Positions 1 to 9,854 are shown, counted from the first letter of the stretch. The stretch is DNA of 64,000 nt from Dyadobacter arcticus (GCF_011762185.1 NZ_JAASQJ010000001.1:62001-126000); one strand, 5' to 3'. Notes: generated from the letters alone by a model not told the origin. Translations and numbers: made by a program.

Positions 1-2178
1 AAAAACCTCGCGCGGATAAAGTACCGTTCCACGCTCAGGCTGATCGAAAAACACGGTCATGCCACTTTCCACGACCAAACGCGGCGACTTTTTAATGCCT
101 TTTTGCAGACCGGATTTGTTTTTCGAATCACTTAAGTAAAACGTACCGCCTTTGTCATACTTCACATGGCCACCTACTTCACCTTTTTGTCCTTTGGCAA
201 ATTTTTCCCTCGGTGTAAATGTGATGGAATCAGATGGGGCAACATTAACGAAGAACTTACCATAATCAAATTTGATATTCTGGCCGCGGAACTGATAGTT
301 GGACGCAACCATCTGGCCATTCAATGTGAAATTCCTGTTTTTTCCAATGACCAGTTTTTTGTCCGAGGGAGTTGCGTAGATCTTCAATGAGTCGCTGACA
401 ATAAAGCGCGAAACGCCAAGTACCGTTAGCATGGTATCAGGCAGTGAAATGGTTGCATTGGCAGTTTCGTTGTCGGCGGTATATTGGGATGCGACCTGGA
501 AATTGTCATAATCAGCTTTATCCAAATTGGCCAGTACATACAAAACGCCCTTTTTACTTAATGCAAATTCATCGGTCGTTTTGTTATAAATAAAGTAACC
601 GTCCAAAGCCAATCGCTGCAATGCATTTCGAATGACAGTTGGATTTTGCTTAAAATGTGTGGCCAATTCTTCGGCAAGAAATGCGGATTTTTTCGTCGTC
701 TGCAAATAATTGGCAGCCATATTAAGCGGCTGAGACCCGAATTCCTTTGCTATCTCCCTAAACCGTTCTTTTTTGAAATAATCCTGGGATTCCAATCTTA
801 CAGGTACAACCGTTTTTCCGTCAATTCGTAGAAATTCAACTTTCTCATTCGGAAACCGCCAGCGCATGGCCTGCGACCAGATATTCATTTTATGATAAGA
901 ATCCTGGTAAGGCAGTGGTGCGTAATCTGACTTCTCAACCCGCCCTAATTTCACCAAACCCTCATCATCATTATATTTAAATGTAACACCCGGATGGTAG
1001 AGAGAGTCGCTTCCGAGCGGCATTGAAAACGAAGCAAACGAAGCGGACACAACAGAATCTTTCAATTCAAACTTTTTGCTTAATGCTTTGAATGCCAGCT
1101 TATCCTTGTGCTTAACCTGAATTGTTGAGGGCAGGTCACTCAGTGACGAGCTGTACATTTTGGTACCGATCAATGCGAAACCACCTTTGTAATCAATGTT
1201 CTTTCTGGATTCTTTCAACCGGGCGTCGATGCCATTGGAAACAAAACGCGGGTAAGGAGCAGGCTGGCCTTTCACCTTCTTGATCCCCCGGTACTCCAAT
1301 GTTCCTTTGATAGGCGCGGCCAATTGCTGGTCAGCATGGATCGTGACATTTTCAGCCAGTAATTTCGGCTGACTTATATTAAATGCGTAATTATCGAGAT
1401 CAACATAAATAGACGAATCGCCTGCGGCCTCCCAATTAAATCTACCATTCTTACCAACAAAAATTCCATTTTGAAGGGACAAAGCGCCATTGGCTGGCCC
1501 AAAAACTACTGAGTCGCTGGCAGTAACCATGGCAAAAGTTGCGTTTTGCAAATCCAGCAGGGCACCTGAAATAACGGGTAAAGGATTGGATTTAGGCGCA
1601 ATCACAAAATTAGAGTCGACAGGTGTATCCCAGCTGTCATTTCCAGCAGCAATGTTGGCCTCAACATTCGCCTTTTCTGCATTCGTTGTATCGAAACGGT
1701 ATTTGTAAATTCCTTCAAGCAGATATAATGAATTATAATTAGCTGCGTAAAGTTTTCGGCTTTCATTCAAAGTCCGGAGCGTCTCTAGGACTTTTTGTAA
1801 AGTTTTCCCATCATACTTTTCACCTGAATTAGCGGCAAGACTGAGAAAACCATCCAGATTTTCAGGGGATTGCTTGGCATAAAACTGGGCATTTCGGGCT
1901 ACAAGATAAAGAACCGGCCCAGCCTTCTGTCCTTTGGCAACCTGTGTTTTAACAATCCCGGTGAACTTTATTTGCTGGGATGGATTGAAGGCTGACATCC
2001 AGATACTATCCAATTGTGCCGCAGCTCGCATGTACTGCGGATTGCGGCTGCCGTCCATCAGCTTGCGGAACTGCGTCATAAACTGAGCCGGCTCGTCCGC
2101 CAATTTCAGGTTCTGGGCAGTCACAGCTTTTCCGAGGAAGAGTAAGTAAAGGAGTATCGTAAAACGAATTATTTTCAT
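1..2178 (-). CDS. Large exported protein of unknown function, cut by the left edge
   Basis: An open frame of 726 codons runs from an ATG at 2178 leftwards to the window edge with no stop, so only the N-terminal part is present. It opens with a hydrophobic signal peptide (residues 1 to about 21, ending ...GKAVTAQ before NLKLADEP), so the protein is exported. The rest is mostly beta-type sequence, with a short helical stretch near residues 500-540 (THFKQNPTVIRNALQRLALD) that recalls a small helical insert. I recognise no catalytic motif and no family with confidence. Very large proteins of this look are seen in Cytophagales, but a function should not be assigned. A heptad repeat array sits directly upstream of the start codon. 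Confidence 0.8.
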   Translation of the reverse strand, partial: MKIIRFTILLYLLFLGKAVTAQNLKLADEPAQFMTQFRKLMDGSRNPQYMRAAAQLDSIWMSAFNPSQQIKFTGIVKTQVAKGQKAGPVLYLVARNAQFYAKQSPENLDGFLSLAANSGEKYDGKTLQKVLETLRTLNESRKLYAANYNSLYLLEGIYKYRFDTTNAEKANVEANIAAGNDSWDTPVDSNFVIAPKSNPLPVISGALLDLQNATFAMVTASDSVVFGPANGALSLQNGIFVGKNGRFNWEAAGDSSIYVDLDNYAFNISQPKLLAENVTIHADQQLAAPIKGTLEYRGIKKVKGQPAPYPRFVSNGIDARLKESRKNIDYKGGFALIGTKMYSSSLSDLPSTIQVKHKDKLAFKALSKKFELKDSVVSASFASFSMPLGSDSLYHPGVTFKYNDDEGLVKLGRVEKSDYAPLPYQDSYHKMNIWSQAMRWRFPNEKVEFLRIDGKTVVPVRLESQDYFKKERFREIAKEFGSQPLNMAANYLQTTKKSAFLAEELATHFKQNPTVIRNALQRLALDGYFIYNKTTDEFALSKKGVLYVLANLDKADYDNFQVASQYTADNETANATISLPDTMLTVLGVSRFIVSDSLKIYATPSDKKLVIGKNRNFTLNGQMVASNYQFRGQNIKFDYGKFFVNVAPSDSITFTPREKFAKGQKGEVGGHVKYDKGGTFYLSDSKNKSGLQKGIKKSPRLVVESGMTVFFDQPERGTVLYPREVF

Positions 2179-2182
2179 GTGT

Positions 2183-2210
2183 TTTTAGCTATTGGCTTTC
2201 AGCGGTTAGC
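2183..2210 (-). repeat. GCTAANN heptad repeat array (four units)
   Basis: Read on the minus strand this is four consecutive 7-mers, GCTAACC, GCTGAAA, GCCAATA and GCTAAAA, ending four bases before the ATG at 2178. The same layout occurs before leuD (63049-63076). It replaces any Shine-Dalgarno sequence. Its role is unknown. Confidence 0.6.
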
Positions 2211-2228
2211 ATATAAAGCTTTGCACTA

Positions 2229-3062
2229 TCATATTTTCTCAAATACAACGCAAGCCCATTGATTCCGCGTATTCGATCTTAATTTTTTCAGGCTATTTTG
2301 GAGTGCACATTGCTCAATATCAGCTTGATCCGTTTCGTAAAAGCCGCTTGTTACCAGCCAGCCGCCCGATTGCAAATGCTGAATATATTTAGGTATTTCA
2401 CTGAGAAGAATGTTGCGGTTAATGTTTGCCAGAATGCCTCCAAATATTTTGTTTTCCTGTACCTTATCTATCGTTCCTTGAAAAACCTCCGTTTCCAGCG
2501 ATAATTCATTCATTTCGAAGTTTTCGACGGTATTTTCAACCGCCCATTCGTCAATATCAAATCCGAGTAAACTGGTAGCGCCGAGCTTAGCAGCCAAAAC
2601 CGATAATATGCCTGTTCCGCAACCTACATCCATGATTGATAGCCCATTATGCGGAAGGCTCAATTGCTCATTCATCACCAGCCAGGTCGTTTCATGGTGC
2701 CCGGTGCCAAATGACATTTTGGGCTGAATCAATAAATCATGCTTAAATGCAGAATCCGGCTCATGAAAGGTAGCTCTTACCCGGATTTGGTCACCGACTT
2801 CAATCGGCTCGTAGCTCTTTTCCCACTCCTCATTCCAATTCTTCTTTTCTAACGATTTCCAAGTCACTGCTATTGTCGTTAAATCCTGGTATTTGGCAGT
2901 GATATCGTCTAGTTTTTGTTGATCAAAATCACCCTCCTGAATATAAGCCAGCAAGCCATCCTCAGTCTCTACAAAAGATTCATAACTCGCCTCCCCAAGC
3001 TCCGCCATGATTATCTCCGTAAAATCGGGTTCAAGTTTTAGATCTGCTTCTATGTAATTCAT
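2229..3062 (-). CDS. prmA: Ribosomal protein L11 methyltransferase PrmA
   Basis: SAM-dependent methyltransferase that trimethylates ribosomal protein L11 in the cytoplasm. The 277-residue length is normal for Bacteroidota PrmA. The N-terminal L11-binding region (roughly residues 1-60) is followed by the family signature FGTGHHETT near residue 120, the SAM-binding motif I DVGCGTGILS, the acidic GFDIDEWAV that binds the SAM ribose, and ILANINRNIL, the PrmA form of motif IV. It lies downstream of the glycogen synthase on the same strand, but a strong hairpin separates them, so it probably needs its own promoter or read-through. Identification is firm. Confidence 0.93.
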   Translation of the reverse strand: MNYIEADLKLEPDFTEIIMAELGEASYESFVETEDGLLAYIQEGDFDQQKLDDITAKYQDLTTIAVTWKSLEKKNWNEEWEKSYEPIEVGDQIRVRATFHEPDSAFKHDLLIQPKMSFGTGHHETTWLVMNEQLSLPHNGLSIMDVGCGTGILSVLAAKLGATSLLGFDIDEWAVENTVENFEMNELSLETEVFQGTIDKVQENKIFGGILANINRNILLSEIPKYIQHLQSGGWLVTSGFYETDQADIEQCALQNSLKKLRSNTRNQWACVVFEKI

Positions 3063-3075
3063 GATCCTGATTATT

Positions 3076-3129
3076 AAAAAAAATAATACCGTTAATTTAA
3101 AATTAGATTTTAAATTAACGGTATTATTT
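3076..3129 (-). terminator. 23-bp perfect inverted repeat plus T-run (glycogen synthase terminator)
   Basis: Arms 3081-3103 and 3107-3129 are perfect 23-bp inverted repeats with a 3-base loop. On the minus strand the hairpin runs straight into eight T residues, the form of an intrinsic terminator for the upstream glycogen synthase gene (stop at 3171). The T-run ends only 13 bases before the prmA start codon, so the structure also makes up most of the prmA leader. Confidence 0.8.
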
Positions 3130-3170
3130 TGAATTCCTTCTTCGATATGGGTACCGGCCGTTTTTTGGCT

Positions 3171-4985
3171 TTACGGCTTCTTCCTCTTATTCGCCAAATC
3201 ATGCGCGGTATCATAGTATGACCGCAAATTGGTCCAATCGAACACGTCTGAAATGTTTTCGACGCGGTTTCGCTGCATAATGCGGTCGCGGCGCTGCATT
3301 TTTACGAATTTGAAAAGGATATCTGCGAGCTGATCTGCTGCTTGTGAGAAAGTCTGGGATTTTCTATTGATCACATAAATGCCGCGGTTTTCATAGTCAC
3401 GCATAATTTGCATAATGTAATCACCAAAACCTGATAAATCGCTTGTGACGGTAGGAACGCCACGTACTACGCATTCAAGCGGGGTATAGCCCCAAGGTTC
3501 GTAATAACTTGGAAAAACACCCAAATGGCAGCCGCGTACAAACTGGCCGTAGTCCAAACCGAAAAGAGGATTCGTGGAAGATATGAAATCCGGGTGGTAC
3601 ACGATTTTCACCCTATCTCTTTCATTATTAACCAGATTGGCCCTCTTACAAAAATCGGTTATGCCATCGTCTTCCTTCAAATCGTGCGTTACAAATGCCG
3701 GCAATTTGTCTGTTTTCCAACTCTGAATGGTACGTCTGAGGCGAAGTCTCCAATATTCATCCACAAAGTTATTTAGGTCGGGCATTTTATGGTCGGTACC
3801 TGAGGCGGCGGCTAGGAAAAGCTTATCGCCCACCTCTTTTTCAATGGCCTGGCAGGTTTCCTGTAATTCATTCAAAACGGCCCTGGATTGAAGCACATCC
3901 GGATTTACAGAAAAATAGGGCTGTTTGGTGACGATAAACATAACCACCGTCATATCCATATTGGCCTGTACCATTTTCCAATTCAGTCGTGCAAGTGCTT
4001 CCAGGGTAAGGTCATATCCCTTATTGCTGTATTCATAGCGGCCCGACGTAAAAAAATAAAGGGTTTTGTCCAGATCAAAGGAATAGCTCGGGAAGAAATG
4101 TCCCAGAACGAATTCATGTATCCGTTCTTTATGTTTTAAATGCAGGTTCTGAAATTCATGTACAGCTTGAAAACGAACAACATTAAGACCGTTTGGCGTA
4201 ACCAGGTCGGGCATTCTACCCAGGAAAACCTCGCACTCGCGCGCAGTTACATCACTCACCGTTGTTAGTACATGTGCACTTAATGCAGCCTGCCGTTCAA
4301 CCGAACATTGTGCGAGGATACCATAATTCTTAGCTTCCGCCTCCCAATCGAAAAATGGAAGTTTGTTATAAAATCCTGAAACATTCTGTGCAAGATAACG
4401 GCCCAGCATGGTTGCGTGGGTCGTAAATGTCATGGCAACCTTTACATTATCGCGTTTCAGATCGGGGAGTCCGCTGCTCGCCATCCACTCATGGAATTGC
4501 GCTGATATATCTTCGCGTTTGGCATTTTCCTCAGCATACTCCTTTAAAAATATGCGGACAAGCTCTCCGAAACAAAGTGTCTGATTAACAAGTGCTTCAA
4601 CATTAATAGTCGGTATCCTGCTCCTTTCCCAGAGATTGAATTTGATCGCATCCAGTTCACGGGCAATGCTCGCCAGATCAAAAAGGATTAATCTCGGTTT
4701 ACCAGTTACCAACCAATAACCGTAGTGCACGGTATAGCCCATTTCCCGCATCTTTCTTACTATCCTGCCAGCAGGGGAATCTTCCAGATCAGTAATTTCT
4801 TCAAATTCGGATGATGCTTTTTTCTCGAAATAAGGGCCTAACAAAAAGTAGTTTTCATCCCACTTTTCAACCATCGCCGGGACTTTGGTTCTTATGACAG
4901 TGTATATTCCTCCAACTTGATTACAAACCTCCCATGCAATTTCAAACAGGACGTTTTTCTTAGTGGTTTTAACAAAAGGTTCCAA
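3171..4985 (-). CDS. Glycogen synthase, eukaryote-type GT3 family
   Basis: A 604-residue glycosyltransferase that extends alpha-1,4-glucan from a nucleotide-sugar (UDP-glucose in the GT3 family). The N-terminus FEIAWEVCNQVGGIYTVIRTK is the hallmark of animal and fungal glycogen synthases (GT3), not of bacterial ADP-glucose GlgA (GT5, KTGGLADV). The C-terminal catalytic segment YYEPWGYTPLE near residue 495 contains the conserved Glu of retaining GT-B enzymes. The ATG at 4985 gives a start seven residues before the conserved core. The gene is alone, followed by a strong terminator, and faces away from the GHL10 glycosidase. GT3 enzymes are known in Bacteroidota, so this is likely the native glycogen synthase. 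Confidence 0.88.
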   Translation of the reverse strand: MEPFVKTTKKNVLFEIAWEVCNQVGGIYTVIRTKVPAMVEKWDENYFLLGPYFEKKASSEFEEITDLEDSPAGRIVRKMREMGYTVHYGYWLVTGKPRLILFDLASIARELDAIKFNLWERSRIPTINVEALVNQTLCFGELVRIFLKEYAEENAKREDISAQFHEWMASSGLPDLKRDNVKVAMTFTTHATMLGRYLAQNVSGFYNKLPFFDWEAEAKNYGILAQCSVERQAALSAHVLTTVSDVTARECEVFLGRMPDLVTPNGLNVVRFQAVHEFQNLHLKHKERIHEFVLGHFFPSYSFDLDKTLYFFTSGRYEYSNKGYDLTLEALARLNWKMVQANMDMTVVMFIVTKQPYFSVNPDVLQSRAVLNELQETCQAIEKEVGDKLFLAAASGTDHKMPDLNNFVDEYWRLRLRRTIQSWKTDKLPAFVTHDLKEDDGITDFCKRANLVNNERDRVKIVYHPDFISSTNPLFGLDYGQFVRGCHLGVFPSYYEPWGYTPLECVVRGVPTVTSDLSGFGDYIMQIMRDYENRGIYVINRKSQTFSQAADQLADILFKFVKMQRRDRIMQRNRVENISDVFDWTNLRSYYDTAHDLANKRKKP

Positions 4986-5313
4986 AATGGGATGTAGGTT
5001 TAAACGTTACTGGCGGCATTTACAAAGACGGTTGTTTCCCTTAAGTCACAAAAAACCTTGTAATTGCACAATAAATATGCAGAAAAATTATTCACAATTA
5101 CAATATTCTGCTGTTTGTTTCAACGGTCTTTGCATCGATTTAAGGAGTCCTTTCACCCTAAAATATGACAAAGTCAAGAATGCCTTAAAAAACAGTAAAG
5201 AGGCCTTTACTGGTAGTTGAGACCTCGTTTCCACGAATTTAAGTCGCTTCTCGGCTAACTTTGTTTCAAATTACGTTACTTTGGCTGGATTAACATTTTG
5301 GATTGGTTAGATA
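4986..5313. other. Divergent intergenic region, 328 bp
   Basis: This gap between divergent genes holds no convincing ORF or RNA gene. Apart from the promoter-like TAACTTTG near its right end it is AT-rich with no notable repeat or strong hairpin. Confidence 0.6.
5256..5263 (+). promoter_or_regulatory. Bacteroidota -7 element TAACTTTG
   Basis: An exact match to the Bacteroidota sigma factor -7 consensus TAnnTTTG, about 50 bp before the GTG start of the GHL10 glycosidase. The -33 TTTG partner is weak (GTTTCC near 5227), so the assignment is tentative. Confidence 0.45.
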
Positions 5314-6882
5314 GTGAAAAAAATTAAAATAGTTGCGCTTTCCTTTACAATCGTCATGTTTTTAATGGAAAGTTGCATCGCTCAGAGTGCTGAAACCGAA
5401 AATGTATTACCACCTAAAAGAGAGTTCAGAGCGGTTTGGATAGCTACTGTTGATAATATCGATTGGCCAAGCAGCAAAAACCTAATCCCTGAAGAGCAGC
5501 AGGAAGAATTCGCTAATCTCCTTGATTTTCATAAAAAAGTAGGTATAAATGCGGTCTTTGTCCAGGTTCGGGCAGCAGGCGATGCATTTTATGCAAAGAG
5601 TCCCGAACCTTGGTCTGAATGGCTTACGGGGCGGCAAGGCCGACGCCCTGATCCTATGTGGGACCCGCTCGATTTTATGATCGTCGAAGCACACAAGCGC
5701 GGCCTTGAATTCCATGCGTGGCTTAACCTCAACCGGCTCGTACATAAATCTTCAACAAGTGTTTCCTCAGAAAACATCAGCCGCATTCATCCTGAATGGA
5801 TTTTGACATATGATGGTTATAAGCTCTTCGATTTTGGGCTACCTGAAGTCAGACAGTTCATAACTGATATGACAGTTAATGTTGCCAAGAACTATGATGT
5901 GGATGGGATCCATTTTGATGATTATTTTTATCCGTATGCTTCACCAGGACAGGTGATTAAGGACGAGGCGACTTTTAAAAAGTACGCTGATGGTTATACC
6001 AATAAAGCTGATTGGAGGAGACACAACGTGGATCTTTTGGTAAAACAAATCCATGATGCGCTGGAAGCTGCCAAGCCGAAACTAAAATTCGGGATTAGTC
6101 CTTTTGGGGTTTGGAGAAATAAAGACAGGGATACCGAGGGTTCAAAGACATTTGGTGCCCTCGCTTCATATGATGACTTATTTGCTGACAGCCGGAAATG
6201 GATTAAGGAAGGTTGGATAGACTATATCGCGCCACAGATTTACTTTTCATCCGGTTTTGCCAGGGTTCCTTACAAGAATATGATTGAGTGGTGGACTGAA
6301 AATTCTTATGAACGACATTTGTATATTGGTATTGGCGCATATCGGGTAGGGGATAAGGATAGGGACAGCCATTGGTCTAATCCGGTTGAAGTTCCCAATC
6401 AGATCCGATATTTCCGGGAAAATGAATCCGATGGTGCAATATTTTTTAGTTCACGATCACTCAGAGCTAATAATCTTGGCTTTGTAGATTCGCTTCGCCG
6501 GGATTTCTTCCGGTATCCTGCATTAATTCCCACCATGCCGTGGAAAGATCGGATTCCGCCGCTTTCGCCAAAAAGTTTGAAGGCAACATTACTATCAAAA
6601 GGATTGGAACTCAGCTGGGACAAGCCTGACGCTGCGTCAGACGGTGACCGTGCATGGTATTATGTAATCTACAGGTTTTCTGCGGAAGAAAAACCAACAG
6701 GTCACGATCCTAGGAGGATCATCGGGATGTGTTATGAGGGAGAAAAATTTGTAGATGTGAGTGCTGAATCCGGCAAAAGATATGTTTACTATATCACATC
6801 CGTCGACCGTTTGCATAATGAAGGAAGACCAATAGGTCCTCTGAAGGTCGAAGTTCACGATCAGAAACTAGTCAGATTTTAA
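5314..6882 (+). CDS. Exported glycosyl hydrolase-like protein, GHL10 (DUF187/YddW) family
   Basis: A 522-residue exported protein of the GHL10/YddW family, whose members act on or bind polysaccharide or peptidoglycan-like sugars. [17 protein letters not shown] near residue 36 is the family opening. A TIM-barrel core follows, with [29 protein letters not shown] and [13 protein letters not shown], where the Asp and Glu residues of glycosidase active sites usually lie. A fibronectin type III-like domain occupies about residues 405-520. The start must be the GTG at 5314 or later, since an in-frame TAG lies 6 bases upstream. The signal peptide ends near MESCIAQ; the Cys could make it a lipoprotein, but the lipobox is poor. 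The stop is one base before nuoD. Confidence 0.85.
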   Translation: MKKIKIVALSFTIVMFLMESCIAQSAETENVLPPKREFRAVWIATVDNIDWPSSKNLIPEEQQEEFANLLDFHKKVGINAVFVQVRAAGDAFYAKSPEPWSEWLTGRQGRRPDPMWDPLDFMIVEAHKRGLEFHAWLNLNRLVHKSSTSVSSENISRIHPEWILTYDGYKLFDFGLPEVRQFITDMTVNVAKNYDVDGIHFDDYFYPYASPGQVIKDEATFKKYADGYTNKADWRRHNVDLLVKQIHDALEAAKPKLKFGISPFGVWRNKDRDTEGSKTFGALASYDDLFADSRKWIKEGWIDYIAPQIYFSSGFARVPYKNMIEWWTENSYERHLYIGIGAYRVGDKDRDSHWSNPVEVPNQIRYFRENESDGAIFFSSRSLRANNLGFVDSLRRDFFRYPALIPTMPWKDRIPPLSPKSLKATLLSKGLELSWDKPDAASDGDRAWYYVIYRFSAEEKPTGHDPRRIIGMCYEGEKFVDVSAESGKRYVYYITSVDRLHNEGRPIGPLKVEVHDQKLVRF

Positions 6883-6883
6883 G

Positions 6884-8101
6884 ATGAGCAATGCGATTCA
6901 ATATGAATATAAACCGGAACATTTAACGGTTTCTGTTCCAACAAAATACAACTCCGAAAATCTTCGTAGAGAAGAAATGGTGTTGAATATGGGGCCGCAA
7001 CATCCTTCTACTCATGGTGTTTTGCGCTTGGAAGTTGTGACAGATGGGGAGGTGGTGGTTGATGTCGTTCCGCATTTAGGTTACCTGCACCGCTGTTTCG
7101 AAAAACACGCTGAATCACTGCCATTTAATCAGATCATTCCCTATGTTGACCGTTTGGATTACGTAGCAGCTATGAATTCGGAGCACGCTTATGTAATGGG
7201 TGTAGAGAAAATGCTTGGAATTGAAAATGACATCCCGAAACGCATTGAATATATCAGGATTGTTGTAGCGGAATTGAACAGACTAGCATCGCATTTTGTA
7301 GCATTAGGGACTTATGCAATGGATATAGGAGCGTATACGCCTTTCCTTTGGATGATGCGCGACCGTGAGCAAATCCTGCGATTACTGGAATGGACTTGCG
7401 GTGCCAGAATGCTTTACAACTATATATGGATTGGCGGGTTATTCTACGATTTGCCCGTGGGTTTTGAAGAACGGTGTCTTGAATTTATCAAATACATGAA
7501 ACCTAAGCTGATTGAGTTGCAGCAATTGGTGGTAGATAACAAAATCTTTATCAAAAGAACTGCCAATGTGGGCGTGCTACCTTTGCCTGTCGCGATCAAC
7601 TACGGCTGCACCGGACCAATGCTGAGAGGATCAGGATTAATGTACGATTTACGGAAGGTAGATGGCTATTCCGTTTATCCCGAACTTGATTTCGAAGTTC
7701 CTATTGGTGAGGGCAAGATGGGTACCATTGGGGATTGCTGGGACCGGACGTGGGTACGGGTGTTGGAATGCTGGGAGTCGGTAAAGCTGATTGAGCAAAG
7801 CATCGCTCAACTTACGGGTGACTATAAAAGAACTCGCGATTTTGATCCGCAGGCGATTGTTCCGAAAAAAATTCGCCCCAAAGCAGTGGATTTTTACATT
7901 CGCGGAGAAAGTCCGAAAGGAGAACTAGGATTTTACTTCCGGACTGATGGACGTTCCGACATTCCGGTTCGCTGCAAAGCCAGGTCTTGTTGTTTCAATA
8001 ATCTCTCAGTCATCAGTGAAATTTCAAAAGGCGCATTGCTTGCAGATTTAGTAGCAGTGATCGGGTCGATTGACATTGTGATGGGGGAGGTAGACCGATA
8101 A
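6884..8101 (+). CDS. nuoD: NADH-quinone oxidoreductase subunit D (NuoD), solitary
   Basis: The 49-kDa quinone-site subunit of respiratory complex I, on the peripheral arm. The 405-residue length is typical. [18 protein letters not shown] near residue 29 carries the conserved His residues of the quinone cavity, followed by [29 protein letters not shown], the central PMLRGSG and the C-terminal MGEVDR. It starts one base after the glycosidase stop, so the two are probably cotranscribed. No other nuo gene lies within the window on either side, which is unusual because nuoD normally sits in a nuoA-N operon. It could be a second copy or part of a dispersed complex I gene set. Confidence 0.93.
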   Translation: MSNAIQYEYKPEHLTVSVPTKYNSENLRREEMVLNMGPQHPSTHGVLRLEVVTDGEVVVDVVPHLGYLHRCFEKHAESLPFNQIIPYVDRLDYVAAMNSEHAYVMGVEKMLGIENDIPKRIEYIRIVVAELNRLASHFVALGTYAMDIGAYTPFLWMMRDREQILRLLEWTCGARMLYNYIWIGGLFYDLPVGFEERCLEFIKYMKPKLIELQQLVVDNKIFIKRTANVGVLPLPVAINYGCTGPMLRGSGLMYDLRKVDGYSVYPELDFEVPIGEGKMGTIGDCWDRTWVRVLECWESVKLIEQSIAQLTGDYKRTRDFDPQAIVPKKIRPKAVDFYIRGESPKGELGFYFRTDGRSDIPVRCKARSCCFNNLSVISEISKGALLADLVAVIGSIDIVMGEVDR

Positions 8102-8131
8102 AAGAAAAGAGCCGCCTCGCAGCAGCTCTTT
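8102..8131 (-). terminator. Probable terminator after asd
   Basis: Arms AAAGAGC (8106-8112) and GCTCTTT (8125-8131) with partial internal pairing. On the minus strand the hairpin is followed by TTTTCTTT, suiting asd. It lies in the convergent gap with nuoD. Confidence 0.5.
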
Positions 8132-8156
8132 GTCACTTAATGATATTTAGAAAATC

Positions 8157-9167
8157 TTAAACCTCCTGCGGTATTCCTACCAGATCATGTTTTGCTAAAA
8201 ACTCCGCGATCTGAACGGTATTGGTAGCAGCTCCCTTTCTGAGGTTATCAGCAACAATCCACAAGTTTAATGTCTTAGGCTGCGATTCATCGCGACGGAT
8301 TCGGCCTACAAACGTTTCGTCTTTTCCATGAGCAGTCAATGGCATTGGATAAAGCGCGTTTTTAGGATCATCCTGCAAAATAACCCCTTCGGCTTCGCTC
8401 AGGATTTTTCGGACATCGTCAAGATCGAATTCATTTTCAAATTCAATGTTAACTGCTTCTGAATGACCACCTATGGTTGGAATGCGAACGGTTGTGGCGG
8501 TAACAGCAATGCTGTCATCGCCCATAATTTTTTTCGTTTCGTTCGTCATCTTCATTTCTTCTTTGGTATAACCGTTGTCCAGGAATACGTCGATATGCGG
8601 CAGCGCATTCAGGTCGATCTGGTGTGGATACACTTTGGATATGCTGTGGTCGCCAGCGCGTTCGGCGAAAAGTTGGTCAACTGCTGCCTTACCCGTTCCC
8701 GTGACCGATTGGTAGGTGGAAACGACAACTCGTTTAACCTTATATTTTTTATGCAATGGATTCAAAACCACAACCATTTGAATGGTTGAGCAGTTTGGAT
8801 TTGCAATGATCTTATCTTCTTTTGTTAGTTCACCTGCATTGATTTCAGGAACCACTAACTTTTTGGTAGGATCCATTCTCCATGCCGAAGAATTATCGAT
8901 AACAGTGATTCCGGCTTCTGCGAATTTTGGGGCAAGTGCAAGTGATGTTCCGCCGCCTGCTGAAAATATAGCGATCTCAGGTTTGGCTGCAATCGCTTCC
9001 TCAAATCCGATCACCTTTATCTGTTTACCCTTGAATGTAACTTCCTTACCAATAGATCTTTCGGATGCAACGGCTAATAATTCCGTTACTGGGAAATTAC
9101 GCTCTTCGAGCACTTTGAGGATTTCGCCGCCCACCAAACCGGTAGCGCCTACTACTGCGATTTTCAT
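8157..9167 (-). CDS. asd: Aspartate-semialdehyde dehydrogenase
   Basis: Reduces aspartyl phosphate to aspartate semialdehyde with NADPH, the branch point to lysine/diaminopimelate, threonine and methionine. The 336 residues begin with the Rossmann motif VGATGLVGGEILKVL. The catalytic Cys is in ANPNCSTIQMV (about residue 128) and the C-terminal domain carries the conserved His of GGHSEAVNIEFE. The gene has a TAAATTTG promoter-like element of its own upstream and a terminator downstream, so it appears monocistronic. Identification is firm. Confidence 0.95.
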   Translation of the reverse strand: MKIAVVGATGLVGGEILKVLEERNFPVTELLAVASERSIGKEVTFKGKQIKVIGFEEAIAAKPEIAIFSAGGGTSLALAPKFAEAGITVIDNSSAWRMDPTKKLVVPEINAGELTKEDKIIANPNCSTIQMVVVLNPLHKKYKVKRVVVSTYQSVTGTGKAAVDQLFAERAGDHSISKVYPHQIDLNALPHIDVFLDNGYTKEEMKMTNETKKIMGDDSIAVTATTVRIPTIGGHSEAVNIEFENEFDLDDVRKILSEAEGVILQDDPKNALYPMPLTAHGKDETFVGRIRRDESQPKTLNLWIVADNLRKGAATNTVQIAEFLAKHDLVGIPQEV

Positions 9168-9234
9168 TCTTGCATTAAGATTAAAATGAATAATTAATGA
9201 TTTACGCTTCGCTTTTGAATGGCGAAAAGTGCCG

Positions 9235-9242
9235 CAAATTTA
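9235..9242 (-). promoter_or_regulatory. Bacteroidota -7 element TAAATTTG upstream of asd
   Basis: On the minus strand this reads TAAATTTG, an exact TAnnTTTG match 67 bp upstream of the asd start, inside the 84-bp gap after the cyclo-ligase gene. The -33 box would fall inside that gene. Confidence 0.45.
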
Positions 9243-9251
9243 CGAGGAAAT

Positions 9252-9854
9252 TTAGAATTGATAAATATATTCTGGTGTAACACACATGTTTAAGGGAATA
9301 TCGTGCTGGTCGAGGTTTTCGATTTCATCAACAGGATCAAAAAAAGACAACCCGATTTTGAGTATATCCGGGTCGCATTGTTCTAAAAACCGATCATAAT
9401 ATCCTCCGCCATACCCAACCCGAAAACCTTTTTTATCAAAGGCCAACAGAGGAACTAATACAACTTCAACAGAGGCCAAATCTACTTTTGCAGAGATAAG
9501 AGGATCTGGCTCAGGTATTTGCCAGCGATTTAAGTGTAGTTGGGTATGTGAGTCCAATAGGTAATGCTGCATCTCCTGCGTACCAGGTACCACATATGGG
9601 GCTACCGTCTTTGTGTGAAGTAAATGAGTCCATATCCAATGTATTGTTTTCCAGGTATCTACCTCGTTTCTAGTTGTATTGGATAAAAATGTATGGATAA
9701 CATTGGGGCGGATTTTAGTAAAAATGCTTTGCATCACACTAAAAATAATATCATTTTTTAGTCGAATGTCTTCCGTATTTAAAGCGAGTCGTTTCTCTAC
9801 AAACTGCTGCCTTAGATTGGCTTTTGTTGTCGTCATTTCTTGGTTTCTTTTCAT
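9252..9854 (-). CDS. 5-formyltetrahydrofolate cyclo-ligase
   Basis: ATP-dependent enzyme that converts 5-formyl-THF to 5,10-methenyl-THF and so returns folate to the one-carbon pool. About 200 residues, normal for the family. The N-terminal KANLRQQFVEKRLAL helix and the C-terminal signature GYGGGYYDRFLEQ near residue 147, preceded by VLVPLLAFDKKGFRVG, identify it. The start at 9854 gives six extra residues; an internal ATG at 9836 (MTTTKANLRQ) matches the usual family start better. It is transcribed divergently from icd. Confidence 0.88.
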   Translation of the reverse strand: MKRNQEMTTTKANLRQQFVEKRLALNTEDIRLKNDIIFSVMQSIFTKIRPNVIHTFLSNTTRNEVDTWKTIHWIWTHLLHTKTVAPYVVPGTQEMQHYLLDSHTQLHLNRWQIPEPDPLISAKVDLASVEVVLVPLLAFDKKGFRVGYGGGYYDRFLEQCDPDILKIGLSFFDPVDEIENLDQHDIPLNMCVTPEYIYQF

